NCBI GenBank assembly: GCA_020050795.1
Contig: JAGVKD010000013.1
Location: 27,833 to 91,832 of the forward strand
From: Candidatus Babeliales bacterium
GTDB taxonomy: Bacteria > Babelota > Babeliae > Babelales > Vermiphilaceae
DNA length: 64,000 bases
Reading direction: 5' to 3'
Below, piece after piece: positions 25,039 to 34,496 of this stretch (positions within the stretch are counted from its first letter, which is position 1; each line of letters opens with the position of its first letter). The notes below the pieces were generated by a model. The model did not search any database. It saw only the letters and a list, made by a program, of their open reading frames with translations, and was not told the DNA's origin. The position numbers and the translations under genes were made by a program.

Positions 25039-27147
25039 CTAGTCTAATCCTAAGTCCCGCAGGAATGCCGTATCATTTGGCTGACGGCCCAAGAAATCGA
25101 CAAGCAAATCATTCGGATCTTTGCTGCCACCCTTACTGAGCACTGCATCGATATATTTTTGCCCTATCTGTCCGTTGAGCAAACCATGTTTTTTGATCGT
25201 ATCAAACAAATCAAGTGCAAAAACTTTCGACCACAAATACCCATAATATTTTGCACCATAAGCACCCATCAAGTGCCCGAATGTTGCATACAAACGATAT
25301 TCTGGATCAAACTGTTGACCATCAATTAATGTCTCAAACTGCTCTTTTAAAATCCCATAAGGATCTTTAGTCATGCCAGGCTTGAAATAATCAAGTGATA
25401 GGATTGCCAATAATCCTTGTCTCTGCAGTTCAATGCCGGTCGTGAAATTTTTCAGCTCAATCAATGAATCGATAATATCATCGGGTAACGGCTCGCCCGT
25501 TTGATAGTGATAGGTTATTTTTTTGAGTATTGCTTTATCATAAAGCCAGTCCTCAAGCATTTGTGATGGCATTTCCACAAAATCACGCTTAACACTAATG
25601 CCCGAAAAGGCTGCCATATCAGTTGCGCCCAACATAGCATGCATTGCATGGCCAAATTCATGGAAAAAAGTACTCGCATCCATACGCATCATGAGCGCAG
25701 GCTTATCTCCCATCGGTTTTGGAAAATTCGCCATAAGCAAAGAAACGGTATTGGTACGCTTACCATCACGTATAACCCCCGGGAAAATTGTGGCCTGTGC
25801 AGCATGGCTATACTTGCCTGGCCGCGGATAGATATCAAGCAACAAGTAGCCCAACTGGTTGCCATCGCGAGTCAGTACTTTCACCAATTGCACATCTTCA
25901 TGCCACAGATTTTTAATGGGAGAAATTTCAAAATCAATATTCAGAAACTGCCGATATACATCAAGCAACTGATCAATGGTATGTTGTGTTGGAAAATATT
26001 CAGCTATCTTTCGATCATCGAGTGCATAATGTTTTTTCTTGTATTCATTGATAATGAAAGAAAGATCCCACGGTTTAACCAAACCATCATTCGTGAGCGA
26101 AACTGATTCAGGGAGCTCTGCGGTCAAACGCGCTATTTCTTGTTGAGCTTTCGGTTTGAGACGCAGCATCAATCCGCCGAGAAAATCTTCAACACGTGAA
26201 ACTGTTTTCGCCATTTGATTATCGATGTCATAATCTGCATAGCTTTCAAAACCAAGCAGATGCGCTAATTCATCTCGTTTGGCAATAACTTCTTTGAGCA
26301 GAATTTCGTTTTCTGGATATGCAACATTACCAAATGCATGATAGAGATCTTTTCTTGTTTGCTCAACACGGCAGTTTTTAATTACATTAAAATAAGTTGG
26401 ATAATCAACGCCAAGAATATAATTGCCATCATCAGTGCGTTTGAGGGAACCAATAAAATCATCATCTAATCCAAGGAGCCCATCTTTTGAAACAGTGATA
26501 TGTTTTTTACCCATATCTTCAGCAATGTTCCTTTCAAATTGCTGTGAAAGCACCGCGAGCTGCTTGGTCAGTTCTTTCACTTGTGCGAGTTGCTCATCAG
26601 GCAAATGCAAACCAACGCGTTTGAAATCCCTCATGCTTTCTTCAATAAAATAGCGCTGCTCATCAGTGAGCTTTTCCGTTTTATATGCGCCCTCATAATA
26701 ATCTTTAAACGCCGCATAGACCTTTTTATTTGCTGCAATGGTATCAATCCAGAAATCTTGCAACTTAATCACTGCTTCATGAGCTGCATTGCGCATTGCC
26801 TCATCGGGATGGACATATTCAACGATATGCATCCCATTACCCCGAATGACCAGTTGGGACAAGCTCGTAATATCATCAAGTGCACGTGCCGTGTTATCAA
26901 ACGTGCGTTGTGATGCTGAGATCGCAATCAAAGCATCAACAGCTTGCGTGACTTGGCCCGTATAATCAGTTGTCCAACGCTCTATTTCTTCAATTGTTTT
27001 TGGAAATAATTGAGGCAACTCAGCCGCAGAAGTAATAAAGGGATACTGCAATTCTGGCCCCATTGATTCCTTACGCATGCAAAAACCAAGAGAAACGGTC
27101 AACAATGATGCGACAAGTAATGCTAGAAAAAATATAACCAATTTCAC
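25039..27147 (-). CDS. exported M3-family zinc oligopeptidase
   Basis: A 702-residue peptidase of normal M3 length. The zinc site HEFGH is in FFHEFGHAMHAMLG, with the third ligand expected in the Glu-rich helix after it (SQMLEDWLYD). The N-terminal helical lobe and C-terminal segments (YYGYLWSKVFALDLFD, PNDLLVDFLGRQPND) fit thimet/Dcp-type oligopeptidases, which cut short peptides. Unlike most bacterial PepF or PrlC it begins with a membrane/signal segment (KLVIFFLALLVASLLTVSLGF), so it likely acts outside the cytoplasm. The GTG start has AAGGAG at ideal spacing. It would suit digestion of host peptides. Confidence 0.93.
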   Translation of the reverse strand: MKLVIFFLALLVASLLTVSLGFCMRKESMGPELQYPFITSAAELPQLFPKTIEEIERWTTDYTGQVTQAVDALIAISASQRTFDNTARALDDITSLSQLVIRGNGMHIVEYVHPDEAMRNAAHEAVIKLQDFWIDTIAANKKVYAAFKDYYEGAYKTEKLTDEQRYFIEESMRDFKRVGLHLPDEQLAQVKELTKQLAVLSQQFERNIAEDMGKKHITVSKDGLLGLDDDFIGSLKRTDDGNYILGVDYPTYFNVIKNCRVEQTRKDLYHAFGNVAYPENEILLKEVIAKRDELAHLLGFESYADYDIDNQMAKTVSRVEDFLGGLMLRLKPKAQQEIARLTAELPESVSLTNDGLVKPWDLSFIINEYKKKHYALDDRKIAEYFPTQHTIDQLLDVYRQFLNIDFEISPIKNLWHEDVQLVKVLTRDGNQLGYLLLDIYPRPGKYSHAAQATIFPGVIRDGKRTNTVSLLMANFPKPMGDKPALMMRMDASTFFHEFGHAMHAMLGATDMAAFSGISVKRDFVEMPSQMLEDWLYDKAILKKITYHYQTGEPLPDDIIDSLIELKNFTTGIELQRQGLLAILSLDYFKPGMTKDPYGILKEQFETLIDGQQFDPEYRLYATFGHLMGAYGAKYYGYLWSKVFALDLFDTIKKHGLLNGQIGQKYIDAVLSKGGSKDPNDLLVDFLGRQPNDTAFLRDLGLD

Positions 27148-27311
27148 ACAAACTCCTTGTTCATACGGTAAAATGCAATCTGTATAATGACTACTCAGCC
27201 CATCTCTAGAATAACAAAAATCTGCTCATCTCACATGATTTTTTTTGACAAAAAAGATATAAGTACACATCTTATAGAGACAAAATTAATTATACTATGG
27301 GAATTAAAGAG

Positions 27312-27683
27312 ATGAATAAACAGATAATGGTACTCTTCTTGTGTGCACTACTCAGCGTGTGGCATGCATCTGCGATGCAGAATATCCCGCTCAAGAAGCG
27401 CCGTATAGAACAATCAGCGCCAAGCCAATCACATACACTTTTGCTGCCAATGCAGATTGAATGTTCCTGCGCTCACACAATCGGGTTTTGCGAACAACAA
27501 GCTGCTTTCATGCTTTTGGCCGCACACCTGAATCGTTGTCCGAATGTTAAATCAACTCATGAGCAACTCAAGCTACTGCATGAGGTAACAGAAATGTGTA
27601 CCATGATGAGAAAGGGCGACTGTACCGGAATCGTGAGTGTTGCCACCAACCATCAAATAAGTGCATTTTTTGAAAGAGAGTAA
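27312..27683 (+). CDS. small secreted Cys-rich protein
   Basis: A 123-residue protein with a signal peptide (MNKQIMVLFLCALLSVWHASAM). The mature chain has six Cys (ECSCAHTIGFCEQQ, LNRCPN, EMCTMM, GDCTGI), suggesting disulfides or a metal site, and an early basic run (KKRRIE). No family recognised. The ATG at 27312 keeps the signal peptide at the start and has GGGA at distance 9; an ATG at 27297 overlaps a TATACT that may be a -10 box. TTGACA at 27245 is a possible -35 but the spacing to any -10 is poor. Confidence 0.6.
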   Translation: MNKQIMVLFLCALLSVWHASAMQNIPLKKRRIEQSAPSQSHTLLLPMQIECSCAHTIGFCEQQAAFMLLAAHLNRCPNVKSTHEQLKLLHEVTEMCTMMRKGDCTGIVSVATNHQISAFFERE

Positions 27684-27702
27684 GCAATGCTCATCACATC
27701 TT

Positions 27703-29685
27703 TTATGATTTGATCTTCTTCTTGAGATCATACCATTCAGAACGCAACGCAATCGCTGTTTCGAAATCAAGACGCTCTGCTGCAATCTGCATATCACGCT
27801 CAATTTGAATAAGACGTTGCCCAACTTCATCTTTCGACAGGGCGCCCTCATTCTCTTTTTTCTTTTTCGCTTTGCCCAGTTTTGAAGCAGCTGCGATGGC
27901 AGCTTGCATGTCCGTGATACTTTTCTTAACTTCTCGTTTGACCGTTTGCGGTGTGATACCATGCGATTCATTATATTCTCGCTGCAGCATACGGCGACGC
28001 GCCGTTTCTTTCATCGCATTGTCCATCGATTGAGTGATCTTATCCGCATACAAAATAACTTCTGATTCAGTATTTCGCGCGGCACGACCAATAATCTGAA
28101 TGAGCGACCGTTTATCACGCAAGAAACTTTCCACATCCGCATCCATGATGGCCACAAGTGCAACTTCAGGCAAATCGATACCTTCGCGCAGCAGATTAAC
28201 ACCCACTAAGCAATCAAACACGCCAAGGCGCAATTTCTGCAGCAGCTCGGTGCGTTCCGGTGTTTTCAAATCACTGTGCAAATAGCAGACACGAATTTTT
28301 CGCTCTTCTAAATAATGGGCAAGCTCTTCAGCAAGTTTTTTGGTCATCACCATCACGAGCGAACGGTATCCATCCTCTGCTTTTTCTTTAATGAGCTTGA
28401 CCAGATGGTCCATCTGCCCAACACGTGGTTGAACAAACACTTCTGGATCGAGCAATCCCGTTGGACGAATAATTTGTTCCACCACTTGATCAGAATGTTC
28501 AATCTCATACTCACCCGGCGTTGCCGAAACAAACATTACATCATTAAAATATTTCTCAATTTCCTCAAAGCGTAGCGGACGGTTATCAAAGGCTGATGGC
28601 AAACGGAAACCAAATTCGATTAATGATTTTTTACGCGCACGATCACCCGCATACATCCCACGCAATTGGGGAATGGCAATATGGGATTCATCGATAATGA
28701 ACAAGAAATCTTTCGGAAAGAAATCGAACAAGCATGGCGGCTTTCCGCCAGACTTGCGCCCATCAAAATGAAAGGAATAATTTTCGATACCAGAACAGTA
28801 GCCAACTTCACGAAGCATTTCTAAATCATGCGTCACACGCTTTTGAAGACGTTCTTGATAGATAGGATTTTCAAGCATCGGCGCCCAATCACGAAGTTCA
28901 GATTCGATGCTTTTGAGTGCCGCTTCTCTTTTATGCTCAGGAGTCACAAAGTGTTTTGCGGGAAATACTACCGCATTGTCCAAAGCCATGAGCACATTGT
29001 TATTGTTCTTATCAACCCACTGCAATGATTCGATCGTGTTGCCAAAAAGTTCGATACGTAATTTTTCTCGTTGATAGGGAAGATTCACTTCAACCGTGTT
29101 TCCCAAAACCTGAACCGTCCCCGGTCCTTTATCAACCTCATTGCGTTGGTACTGAATAAAGATCAGCCGTCGTACCAATTCGGTACGGGAAATTTCTTGT
29201 CCAACCACAAAAGATTCTGCCAAATTGCGATAGTCTTCTGGGTTACCCAATGAATAGATACAAGATACTGAAGAGATCACAATCGTATCGCGGCGGTTGA
29301 TCAGAGATGCCGTGGCCTCGATTCTCAGACGTTCGATCTCGCTATTGACCTTCGTCTCTTTGGGAATATAAATATCCTGCGCAGGCATATAGGATTCGGG
29401 TTGGTAGTAGTCATAATAGCTGACAAAATAGCAGACCTTATTTTCGGGAAAGAAGAGAGAAAATTCTTCATAGAGCTGTGCAGCCAGAGTCTTGTTCGGT
29501 GCCAATACCAGTACTGGCCGATCCTGCTGAGCAATCACATTGGCCATAGTATATGTTTTGCCAGACCCAGTTACGCCAAGCAAGGTTGATTTGCCAGGAC
29601 GGCCTTTGACCAACTTCTTGATCGCCTCAGGCTGAGAACCGGCCGCTGGATAGGGATTGTGTAACTTGAATATTTTTTTAGCCAT
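27703..29685 (-). CDS. uvrB: UvrABC system subunit B
   Basis: A 660-residue excision-repair helicase. It opens FKLHNPYPAAGSQPEAI, has Walker A GVTGSGKT, the damage-probing beta-hairpin (YYDYYQPESYMPAQD), DEAD-type FIIDESH, motif FVSATPGEYE, motif VI QIIGRAARN, and a C-terminal UVR motif (QIERDMQIAAERLDFETA) that contacts UvrC. ATG 29685 matches the family start; a GTG 14 codons earlier would add an unconserved tail. It converges on the Cys-rich gene 19 bp away. Confidence 0.97.
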   Translation of the reverse strand: MAKKIFKLHNPYPAAGSQPEAIKKLVKGRPGKSTLLGVTGSGKTYTMANVIAQQDRPVLVLAPNKTLAAQLYEEFSLFFPENKVCYFVSYYDYYQPESYMPAQDIYIPKETKVNSEIERLRIEATASLINRRDTIVISSVSCIYSLGNPEDYRNLAESFVVGQEISRTELVRRLIFIQYQRNEVDKGPGTVQVLGNTVEVNLPYQREKLRIELFGNTIESLQWVDKNNNNVLMALDNAVVFPAKHFVTPEHKREAALKSIESELRDWAPMLENPIYQERLQKRVTHDLEMLREVGYCSGIENYSFHFDGRKSGGKPPCLFDFFPKDFLFIIDESHIAIPQLRGMYAGDRARKKSLIEFGFRLPSAFDNRPLRFEEIEKYFNDVMFVSATPGEYEIEHSDQVVEQIIRPTGLLDPEVFVQPRVGQMDHLVKLIKEKAEDGYRSLVMVMTKKLAEELAHYLEERKIRVCYLHSDLKTPERTELLQKLRLGVFDCLVGVNLLREGIDLPEVALVAIMDADVESFLRDKRSLIQIIGRAARNTESEVILYADKITQSMDNAMKETARRRMLQREYNESHGITPQTVKREVKKSITDMQAAIAAASKLGKAKKKKENEGALSKDEVGQRLIQIERDMQIAAERLDFETAIALRSEWYDLKKKIKS

Positions 29686-29759
29686 AATACTATGAACACC
29701 CAAAAAAGGTTTTTTTGATCTTATCACTATAACAACAATATGCCGCTTTGTTAATTTTC

Positions 29760-31139
29760 CTATTTGAAATTAGTCTTCTTTTTGCCACGAAGCTTTTTAG
29801 GCGGACTCGGCTGCTCGATTTCCTCTTTTTCCTCTGCTCGTTTGCTCTCTTTTTTGGCTTTTACCTTTTTGGCTGCTTTTTCTTTTTTCTCCTGAGCGCG
29901 TCCTTCAACCGCTTCCAGATTTATCTGTTCGTATGGTTGCGATTCCTTCACCAACGCATCAAGCAGGGTAACGGCCTTGGCTGCCAATGGCTGATCATTT
30001 AAATGAAATGATGCCATGTTAAATTCCGTATTACTTTTCTCAGCCAAATTACCGGTATAAAAAATAGTCAGAACTTCTGGCTCTTGTCCTTTTTTCTCAC
30101 GCAATCGATACACAATTTTTGCATGCTGCAACATAGGAATATTGCCACCTGACCAAACCTTTTTGCTGCGATCAACATTATAGACAAAAATTTCTACCCC
30201 ATTCTCTTTCAATTCCGCGAGCAAGTCACGGCCTTTTTTCGATTCCAATACCGAGCCATCTACTATGAGTTGCACCCTGGCATTTTTATGTCGCGCCTTA
30301 TGTTTGAGTGCCGCTGCAAGTTCTGGCGAATCGAAGGTCATAGTGGCAACCCGCATTGTCTCCCGCATCCCATTTTCAAGCGGCTTAAGCATTCGCAACC
30401 GCGTGCACTCGAGGATATTGGATCCTGCGGTTGTCAGAATAGCACCCGACTTTTTAGGAGTGAATTCTTGCACAGGCCGATTTCTTAGTGCCTCTTTTTT
30501 TTCAGGGGTATCGAGGAGCATAAATTCAGACCCCTCCCGATGGGCTGCAATATTATCACATACTACCTGCGGATCTTCACTATAGAGGGCATATTCCAAA
30601 TGTTGGTTGGCCAGAGTGCTCAAATTTTCAGACATAAAAAAAACTTTCCCTTGTCCACCCGGTGCACGAATCACCAAATCAGTTTCCCCCTCTGCGCATA
30701 CCTCTTGCTCCTGCGCTGATGAAGGCTCCCCTTCCTCAGAACCAAATAATTGCTTTGGTCTCATTGCCGCCTGTGGCGCAACAATACACTGTTTGGCATG
30801 CAATCCTTTTGCCACCTGCAACTTGGCACCTTTTTTTTCAAGCCACTCAGCAAGGCCTTGTGTTGCTCCATGTCGCTGATCGACCAACAATTCAACGGAG
30901 CCTCGCTTCTTGTCCAAAAAAGCTCCAAGCGCATCAGTAATTTTTTTATGCGTTAAAAAAAGCTGCGCAAGAATAATAGTGGAACCTTGTTCGGCCTGTT
31001 CAATTGCAGAAAGAATCTGTTCATCAATATTTGTGTTACCAGAATAAAAGAGATCAAATTTCTCACCTGACCCTTCCATTGCAATCGCAGCTTGGAAAGA
31101 AAAGACAGCACACAGCAGCACGCGCATTAAAAACTTCAT
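29760..31139 (-). CDS. secreted phospholipase D-like protein with incomplete HKD motifs
   Basis: A 459-residue protein with a signal peptide (MKFLMRVLLCAVFSFQAAIAM). Two PLD-type half domains are visible: SAIEQAEQGSTIILAQLFLTHK with GLHAKQCIV, and VATMTFDSPELAAALKHKARHK with MLQHAKIVY followed by FYTGNLAEKSNTEFNM. The classic motif is HxKxxxxD; both copies keep H-x-K but lack the Asp at the expected place, as in some bacterial PLD-like nucleases and phospholipases. The C-terminus is very Lys/Glu-rich. GGGAGA lies 8 nt before the ATG. It is related to the gene at 48322-49497. Confidence 0.78.
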   Translation of the reverse strand: MKFLMRVLLCAVFSFQAAIAMEGSGEKFDLFYSGNTNIDEQILSAIEQAEQGSTIILAQLFLTHKKITDALGAFLDKKRGSVELLVDQRHGATQGLAEWLEKKGAKLQVAKGLHAKQCIVAPQAAMRPKQLFGSEEGEPSSAQEQEVCAEGETDLVIRAPGGQGKVFFMSENLSTLANQHLEYALYSEDPQVVCDNIAAHREGSEFMLLDTPEKKEALRNRPVQEFTPKKSGAILTTAGSNILECTRLRMLKPLENGMRETMRVATMTFDSPELAAALKHKARHKNARVQLIVDGSVLESKKGRDLLAELKENGVEIFVYNVDRSKKVWSGGNIPMLQHAKIVYRLREKKGQEPEVLTIFYTGNLAEKSNTEFNMASFHLNDQPLAAKAVTLLDALVKESQPYEQINLEAVEGRAQEKKEKAAKKVKAKKESKRAEEKEEIEQPSPPKKLRGKKKTNFK

Positions 31140-31231
31140 ACGTTGTTCTCCCGAATTAATTTTTTTTTCAGGATAGCGCGCAGGAACAAGAAAAAACAAT
31201 CATCAGATTTGTGTGCGGGAATAGTCAGCGT

Positions 31232-31891
31232 TCAGGGAAATTGCTTAACGCCTAATTTTTTCCAATCAGCATTGAACATTTCAATCCCACGATCGGTCAA
31301 TGGATGCTGAACCATTTTTTCAAAGAGCGCGATTGGCAGCGTAAGCACATCCGCGCCGGCCAGCATGGCATCTCGCACATGGAGCACACTGCGCAACGAT
31401 GCTGCCAAAATTTCAGTTTTGAAACCATAGAGATCAAAAATCTCACGCATCTCTGGCAACAGTTGCATACCATCAACATCAATATCTTCGAGCCGTCCGA
31501 TAAAGGGAGAAACATAATGCACACCCAATCTGGCCATCATCGCCGCTTGAATGGCAGTGAACACGAGCGTTACGTTTATGCTGACCCCTTCTTTGGCAAG
31601 CTTTCCAATCACGGGATAATAATCAATGTGGCATGGAATTTTGACTGAAATATTCTTTGAGATTTTTGCAATTGCGAGTGCCTGCTTATAGACCGCCTCT
31701 GGTTTTTGCTCGGTCACCTCAACGCTCACGTCGCCTTTGGGCAAGATGGAAATGATTTCTTTGATCTTTTTTTTGGGATCTCCGCCCTCTTTGCTCAGGT
31801 GGGTTGGATTGGTAGTCACGCCATCAACAAGACCCGTCTCTGCCCATTTTTGGATTGATTTCACATCAGCGGTATCAAGAAAAAACTTCAT
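31232..31891 (-). CDS. tal: transaldolase (TalC/fructose-6-phosphate aldolase type)
   Basis: A 219-residue TIM-barrel enzyme. It begins MKFFLDTADVKSIQKWAETGLVDGVTTNPT, has the Schiff-base Lys in SVKIPC, and the later conserved NVTLVFTAIQA, SPFIGRLEDID and ILAASLRSV. The size marks the small class 3B transaldolases. It moves dihydroxyacetone units between sugar phosphates in the pentose phosphate pathway. AAAGGAG lies 5 nt before the ATG at 31891; the longer GTG/TTG reading is unlikely. It probably heads the unit with the PLD-like gene downstream (92 bp gap). Confidence 0.93.
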   Translation of the reverse strand: MKFFLDTADVKSIQKWAETGLVDGVTTNPTHLSKEGGDPKKKIKEIISILPKGDVSVEVTEQKPEAVYKQALAIAKISKNISVKIPCHIDYYPVIGKLAKEGVSINVTLVFTAIQAAMMARLGVHYVSPFIGRLEDIDVDGMQLLPEMREIFDLYGFKTEILAASLRSVLHVRDAMLAGADVLTLPIALFEKMVQHPLTDRGIEMFNADWKKLGVKQFP

Positions 31892-31944
31892 GTGACTCCT
31901 TTGCATTCAAATGAATATAGTCTTGCAGGGTAGTATAACGCGCA

Positions 31945-31981
31945 ATCAAAAAAAAAGACCTGTTCACGTGAACAGGTCTTT
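31945..31981 (-). terminator. rho-independent terminator
   Basis: The perfect palindrome GACCTGTTCA-CG-TGAACAGGTC with A-tract on the plus strand gives a 10+ bp stem followed by ten T residues on the minus strand, 40 bp after the stop of the repeat protein gene at 32021. Confidence 0.9.
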
Positions 31982-32020
31982 CCATTTTCGTATGAAAGAA
32001 ATTTTACTTTTTTAAGCTGA

Positions 32021-33778
32021 TTAATTTCTTGGCACAAAATTGATAGCAAGCACCAATCCATCAATCGTTGAATGAATGATGCTCGGGCTTCTCAATACTT
32101 TGCTTGAATCTTGTGAATCTGTTTGTACAAGGTCAACCAAGGGATCCGTTACCACTGGATCAACTACATCAACTGTTGAAGTTGTATCAACCACCGGCTC
32201 AGTCGCTGGCACTTCAACCGCAGGAACTTCTTCAGTTACCACTTCAGTTGCCGGAACTTCAACAGCAGGAGTTTCTTCAACTACTGGAGCAACTACGTCT
32301 TCAACTGCGGGCATTCCAACCACTGGAGCAACATCTGCTACTACCGCATCAGCTGCTGGCGCTTCAACTGCAGGCGTTTCGATTACTGGTTCAGTTACTG
32401 CTGGAGTTTCAACCACTGGCGCTACCACTTCTTCAGTTACTGGCGCTTGGTCAACTACAGGAGCAACGTCCGCTACTACCGCATCAGTTGCTGGAACTTC
32501 AACCGCAGGAACTTCTTCGATTGCTGGAGCAACGACTTCTTCAACTGCAGGCGTTTCGATTACTGGTTCAGTTACTGCTGGAGCTTCAACCACTGGCGCT
32601 ACCACTTCTTCAGCTACTGGCGCTTGGTCAACTACAGGAGCAACATCCGCTACTACTGCTTCAGTTGCTGGAGCTTCAACCGCGGGAACTTCTTCAACTA
32701 CTGGTGCTTCAACTACGTCTGCTACTGGAGCAATTACTTCTTCAACTGCAGGCATTCCAACCACTGGAACTTCTTCGATTACTGGAGCAACGACTTCTTC
32801 TACTGCTGTCACTATAACTTCTTCAATTGCAGGTGCTTCGACCACTGGTTCCGCTGCTGGCGTAACATCTGCTACTGGCGCCGCCACTTCTTCAATTACT
32901 GCAGGTGCTTCTTCAGTCACCACTGGCGCCGCTACTTCTTCTACCGCAGGAGTTTCTTCTACCACTGGCGCTTCAACAATGTCTGCTACTGGAGCTACAT
33001 CAGTATCATTTTGTGCTGGAATTATAACGGTAGTATTTGAAGAAGATGTCGAATCAGTTTCCGCTGGGGCAACTACATCTTCACTTGTCGCATCTGCTAC
33101 TACAGTATCAGCAACTGGAGCCACGGCTGAATCATCTTGTGCAGCTGCTTGCGCATCAATAAAATCTTGCACGTCATTTGCTTGAGTTGGAAGGTGTTGG
33201 CTCACCGTGCTCATCAAACGTTCAACTGCCGCTAAGAATAAAGCGCGTTGATCAATCATCTGGTTATATTTCAATTTCAAGTCGCTCAATTTTGCAATCA
33301 AATCTTGAGCCAACTCATTATCGCTATCAACTAAGTTTGCATATGCTTCGTGTGCAACATTAAGATCCTGATTTAATTGAGCAATAGTTTCTTTGAGCGC
33401 AGCAATTTCAGCTTTTGTATCATTCGATAATGTGATCAACTGGCGTTCAAGATCGGCAATGACCGCATCTTTTTCTGCAATTACATTTGCCAATTGTTCT
33501 TGGCAATCAATCTCATGATTACAAAAGAATTCAACGATTGAAGTCCATAGAGTGCGATGAGATTGTTCACTGCCATCAAAATTTTCGTTGAGCTGATCAA
33601 TTGAATTAATCATTGATGCATATAAATCCATGTCAGCTGCAAACTGTTCGCTCATGTCATCCATAGAACTGACTAAAGCCTGAGCTTGATCAGACCATTG
33701 TGGAATAGTGAGTCGAGCAACAGGCAATGTGGCATTCGAAAATAACAAAACGAACATAATAAAGGATAAACGCTTCAT
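32021..33778 (-). CDS. secreted coiled-coil protein with Val/Ala/Pro/Glu tandem repeats
   Basis: A 585-residue protein. Residues 1-22 are a signal peptide. Residues ~25-200 are helical with coiled-coil heptads (CQEQLANVIAEKDAVIADLE, LITLSNDTKAEIAALKETIA). From ~210 to 545 it is almost only V, A, P, E, T and D in repeating units such as EEVVAPVVEAPAVTEPVIE and PATDAVVADVAPVVDQAPV; a 59-residue unit is repeated nearly exactly. The last ~35 residues are ordinary. AGGAG precedes the ATG. A stalk or surface spacer is the simplest idea; function is unknown. Confidence 0.8.
   Translation of the reverse strand: MKRLSFIMFVLLFSNATLPVARLTIPQWSDQAQALVSSMDDMSEQFAADMDLYASMINSIDQLNENFDGSEQSHRTLWTSIVEFFCNHEIDCQEQLANVIAEKDAVIADLERQLITLSNDTKAEIAALKETIAQLNQDLNVAHEAYANLVDSDNELAQDLIAKLSDLKLKYNQMIDQRALFLAAVERLMSTVSQHLPTQANDVQDFIDAQAAAQDDSAVAPVADTVVADATSEDVVAPAETDSTSSSNTTVIIPAQNDTDVAPVADIVEAPVVEETPAVEEVAAPVVTEEAPAVIEEVAAPVADVTPAAEPVVEAPAIEEVIVTAVEEVVAPVIEEVPVVGMPAVEEVIAPVADVVEAPVVEEVPAVEAPATEAVVADVAPVVDQAPVAEEVVAPVVEAPAVTEPVIETPAVEEVVAPAIEEVPAVEVPATDAVVADVAPVVDQAPVTEEVVAPVVETPAVTEPVIETPAVEAPAADAVVADVAPVVGMPAVEDVVAPVVEETPAVEVPATEVVTEEVPAVEVPATEPVVDTTSTVDVVDPVVTDPLVDLVQTDSQDSSKVLRSPSIIHSTIDGLVLAINFVPRN
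32374..32727 (-). repeat. two tandem 177-bp units inside the VAPE-repeat gene
   Basis: The units at 32374-32550 and 32551-32727 begin GCGTTTCGATTACTGGTTCA on the plus strand and stay near-identical for about 135 bp before drifting. 177 bp equals 59 codons, so copy change keeps the frame. Shorter, more degenerate units extend over 32200-33000. Confidence 0.85.
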
Positions 33779-34142
33779 ACCCTATCTCCTACCTTGCAAT
33801 TACGCAAAGCATTATAATACCGTTATTCAAATAGACATTACATGATAGATAAGTTAATTGAGAAACAATGTGCGAATGCACGAGTATCCCCAACTCCCCC
33901 CTCACCCATCATTATTCTTCTGATGCATAACTACTTGTTCTGAAATCAATCCTGAATCATTTCAGTTTGTAAAGTCAAGAATCGTACTATTCTTTTTATA
34001 AAATTTTAACCCTTTACCCTAAAAAACGGGGACTATTTTCCCTAAAACCCCTATTCTCCTTTTGGGGTATGGTCTCCCGAAAAAAAAGTGATACTATTAT
34101 TGCAACAGGGATTTTAATCACGTTTATCCGGAGAACACATCT
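33779..34142. other. 364-bp divergent intergenic region
   Basis: No gene is seen. On the minus side there is a TATAAT at 33816-33811 without a good -35, upstream of the VAPE-repeat gene. On the plus side there are AT-rich blocks near 33967-34010, an ACCCC/GGGGT hairpin (34047-34051 with 34064-34068) and GGAGA 8 nt before the start at 34143. The run of G/C blocks at 34010-34080 in an AT-rich spacer is unexplained. Confidence 0.4.
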
Positions 34143-34463
34143 ATGAAACGCATGTTCATTATTCTCGCCCTTACCGCCACCGCACCAATCATGTGTATGA
34201 GAGTGAGCAGAGCTGCCCTCTCGACACGCCACTCTGTTCAGGAGATGGCAGAATTCGAAAAACTCAAACTAAAACGTAATATGACCAAGATTCTTCACGA
34301 ACAGGCTCTCGCGACTCGCACAACAAAAGAGGCTGAACTCAAAGCTGCTATTGAAAAATTGAATCGAGAAATCCAACCATTCAGAGAAGAAGAGACCAAA
34401 CGTTTTGCAGAGCGATGTAAAGCTGCCGCTGACGTTGAAGAAGCTCGTTGTACAATCCAATAA
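34143..34463 (+). CDS. small secreted coiled-coil protein (array member 1)
   Basis: A 106-residue protein: signal peptide MKRMFIILALTATAPIMCM, then a charged helix (EMAEFEKLKLKRNMTKILHE, EAELKAAIEKLNREIQPFRE) that would form a coiled coil. A final Cys pair (RCKAAADVEEARC). No family known. GGAGAA is 8 nt before the ATG. It heads four like-organised genes on one strand to 35815. Confidence 0.68.
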   Translation: MKRMFIILALTATAPIMCMRVSRAALSTRHSVQEMAEFEKLKLKRNMTKILHEQALATRTTKEAELKAAIEKLNREIQPFREEETKRFAERCKAAADVEEARCTIQ

Positions 34464-34496
34464 ATTATAAACCCTAACAAGATGGAAAATATGAGT

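Noticed and set aside
27245..27296. TTGACA (27245) with TATACT (27291) as a promoter
   Set aside because: The spacing is 40 bp; neither box has a proper partner, so a promoter here is only a possibility.
32076..33185. A 369-residue Ser/Thr/Ala/Gly-rich open frame on the plus strand
   Set aside because: It is the antisense reading of the VAPE repeat gene: Val/Ala/Pro/Glu codons read as Thr/Ser/Gly/Ala codons on the other strand. No start signal or signal peptide supports it.
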